NCBI GenBank assembly: GCA_031285565.1
Contig: JAITVY010000058.1
Coordinates: 29,275-93,274, forward strand
Source of the DNA: Tannerella sp.
GTDB lineage: Bacteria; Bacteroidota; Bacteroidia; Bacteroidales; Tannerellaceae
Direction: 5' to 3'
DNA: 64,000 bases
In this document: positions 63,062 through 64,000 of the stretch, piece after piece
Numbering within the stretch: position 1 is the first letter of the stretch
Layout of the letters: each line of letters opens with the position of its first letter
The notes under the pieces: generated by a model
Told to the model about the DNA's origin: nothing
Seen by the model: the letters and a program-made list of their open reading frames with translations, nothing else
The model's database searches: none
Position numbers and translations under genes: made by a program

Positions 63062-63463
63062 CTAAAACAAAACATTCAATACTATATCTTTAGAATCTCC
63101 ACTTAAAACCGTAACATTGGCTGTGCCGGCTATTTCAGTTTGATTACCTTCTGCATAGAATACTACAAAATAAAGAGTTACATGTTGAAACGACGGAATA
63201 TTCATATCAGCAAAATTCAGACTAAATATAGCTTCTCCATCTTCATTTGTTTTCAGCACGATATAAGCACCTTCAGGATTTGTAGCAGATGTTACCTCCT
63301 CTAAATACAGAGATACATTCTCTCCGACTTTAGCTTCACCCTGAGCATTTTCTACTTTTACAGTGATAACGGTATCCCCTATAGGAGAGCTTTTGTCACC
63401 ACATGAAACTAAAACCGACAAGAAGAAGATAAACAACCCAAACCAATACAAATTCCTTTTCAT
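63062..63463 (-). CDS. Small lipoprotein with one Ig-like domain, unknown function
   Basis: 133 residues. Lipobox LVSC gives Cys21. The mature part is a single beta-sandwich of the carboxypeptidase-regulatory or Big type (VITVKVENAQGEAKVGENVSLYLEEV ... VLKTNEDGEAIFSLNFADMNI ... HVTLYFVVFYAEGNQTEIAGTANVTVLSGDSKDIVLNVLF). Such domains often sit in surface proteins of this phylum as binding or spacing units. It is divergent from the RNase P RNA gene and alone in its transcript. Confidence 0.75.
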   Translation of the reverse strand: MKRNLYWFGLFIFFLSVLVSCGDKSSPIGDTVITVKVENAQGEAKVGENVSLYLEEVTSATNPEGAYIVLKTNEDGEAIFSLNFADMNIPSFQHVTLYFVVFYAEGNQTEIAGTANVTVLSGDSKDIVLNVLF

Positions 63464-63565
63464 TCTCTTTCTTTATTTAATAAAAGTTGAAACTTTCCAT
63501 ATAACATTCGTTGATACAAATTTGTTTTTTGTGCGGTTCCTATATTAACATTCGAAAAATTCACG

Positions 63566-63573
63566 TAGTTTTG
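63566..63573 (+). promoter_or_regulatory. -7 element of the RNase P RNA gene
   Basis: TAGTTTTG fits TAnnTTTG and places the RNA start near 63580, just before the P1 region. Confidence 0.45.
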
Positions 63574-63578
63574 TTCTG

Positions 63579-63884
63579 ATGTAGCAGACCGGTCTGTCAC
63601 TGATTTTTTTACAGAATGAGAGGAAAGTCCGGGCAACGTAGAGCACCATCCTTCCTAATGGGAAGCTGTTCGCGAGGGCAGAGTAGTGTTACAGAAAAGA
63701 ACCGCCTTGCCACAGCAGGGTAAGGGTGAAAAGGCGAGGTAAGAGCTAACCGCTCCCATAGTAATATGTGAGGCAGTACGCCTGATGTATTGCAAGCTCA
63801 TGTATACCGATGCAGTAGGATAGTTGGTCTCGATATCGGGGTGATAAATCGTTATAGATATATTGGTGATAATGAACCTAGATA
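63579..63884 (+). ncRNA. rnpB: RNase P RNA (type A), interrupted at its 3' end
   Basis: The catalytic RNA of RNase P, which trims tRNA precursors. The hallmark GAGGAAAGTCCGGGC (63620-63634) carries the 5' strand of helix P4. AGGGTGAAAAGG (63723-63734) and GGTAAGAGCTAACCGC (63738-63753) are the conserved regions II and III of the specificity domain. The gene then reads to CCTAGATA (63877-63884), the same block that in Bacteroides RNase P RNA precedes the last conserved region. That last region, a form of ACAAAAUCCGGCUUA with the 3' strand of P4 and the closing P2 and P1 strands, is absent; a group II intron on the opposite strand begins instead. As it stands here the RNA could not form its core unless a second copy or the remainder beyond the window supplies it. 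Confidence 0.85.
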
Positions 63885-64000
63885 ATCGAGTAGGAGGAAA
63901 ACGAAGTAGTATTCTTCCTACTTTCGTTTTCCGACCTCTCACACCACCGGACAAGCGGTTCCGCATCCGGCGGTTCCTTATCTACGATGCAATTTACTGT
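63885..64000 (-). mobile_element. Group II intron, 3' end (domains V and VI), cut by the window edge
   Basis: Read on the minus strand. A domain V-like hairpin at about 63976-63941 pairs TCCGGCGGT with ACCACCGGA (on the + strand 63966-63974 and 63943-63951), with an inner GCG/CGC helix. Next comes the well-known GGTGTGAGAGGTCGG joiner and domain VI, whose main helix is GGAAAACGAA (+ strand 63896-63905) with TTCGTTTTCC (63923-63932). The intron ends in CCTACTCGAT; the A opposite + base 63891 is seven bases from the end, the expected place of the branch-point adenosine, which fixes the 3' boundary at about 63885. The intron body and any reverse transcriptase gene would lie to the right of the window. 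Confidence 0.85.

Noticed and set aside
63655..63966. 103-codon open frame on the minus strand at the right edge
   Set aside because: It lies across intron domains V/VI and the complement of the RNase P RNA; both are structured RNAs and explain the sequence fully.
63885..64000. Group II intron on the same strand as rnpB (which could splice out normally)
   Set aside because: Domain V, joiner, domain VI and the branch A occur in the correct 5' to 3' order only on the minus strand.
1..64000. CRISPR array, prophage or integrative element
   Set aside because: No regularly spaced repeats, cas genes, integrase, phage structural or conjugation genes are present in the window.

Overview
The window comes from a member of the Bacteroidetes, most likely order Bacteroidales. 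Support for this includes two SusC/SusD polysaccharide utilisation loci (PULs), many lipoproteins of the SusD/DUF3823 type, promoters with the TAnnTTTG -7 element, a primary sigma factor of only 286 residues lacking region 1.1, the DapL lysine route, a type III glutamine synthetase, and a Bacteroides-like RNase P RNA. Genus cannot be fixed from the sequence. There is no prophage or CRISPR; the only mobile element seen is the end of a group II intron at the right edge.

Layout. 1-12945 is PUL 1: a divergent two-component-type beta-propeller sensor (cut by the left edge), SusC, SusD, two GH43-family enzymes (one with an inserted jelly-roll module) and an unassigned (alpha/alpha)6-barrel protein. 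13083-27180 is PUL 2: a membrane-spanning regulator with a LamG/Kelch ectodomain and a cytoplasmic SARP-like DNA-binding plus BTAD/TPR part, read away from a GH92 alpha-mannosidase, SusC, SusD, a DUF3823 lipoprotein and a TIM-barrel lipoprotein hydrolase. The spacer between regulator and GH92 is rich in signals: a 6S-like hairpin RNA candidate, a 13-bp inverted repeat and four 11-13-bp-spaced direct repeats. 27236-28553 holds two paralogous lipoproteins.

28819-37049 is a nitrogen block: dapF, dapL, an outer-membrane barrel, P-II, Amt, asnA and type III glutamine synthetase. 37132-37249 is a large imperfect palindrome. 37417-39977 pairs an outer-membrane barrel with a C4-dicarboxylate antiporter. 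40230-46753 is sugar metabolism (galM, MFS transporter, galK, transketolase, rpiB). The rest is mostly housekeeping: guaA, rsmE, a CNT nucleoside transporter, a bifunctional-nuclease protein, a thioredoxin-fold protein, dnaG, an ABC exporter, rpoD and htrA.

The most unusual point is at the right edge. An RNase P RNA gene on the + strand runs normally to about 63884 and then stops at the 3' end of a group II intron lying on the opposite strand, so the 3' strand of the P4 core is not in place. The second is the PUL 2 control region, where a SARP-like transmembrane one-component regulator faces a set of direct repeats with the spacing expected of SARP operators.
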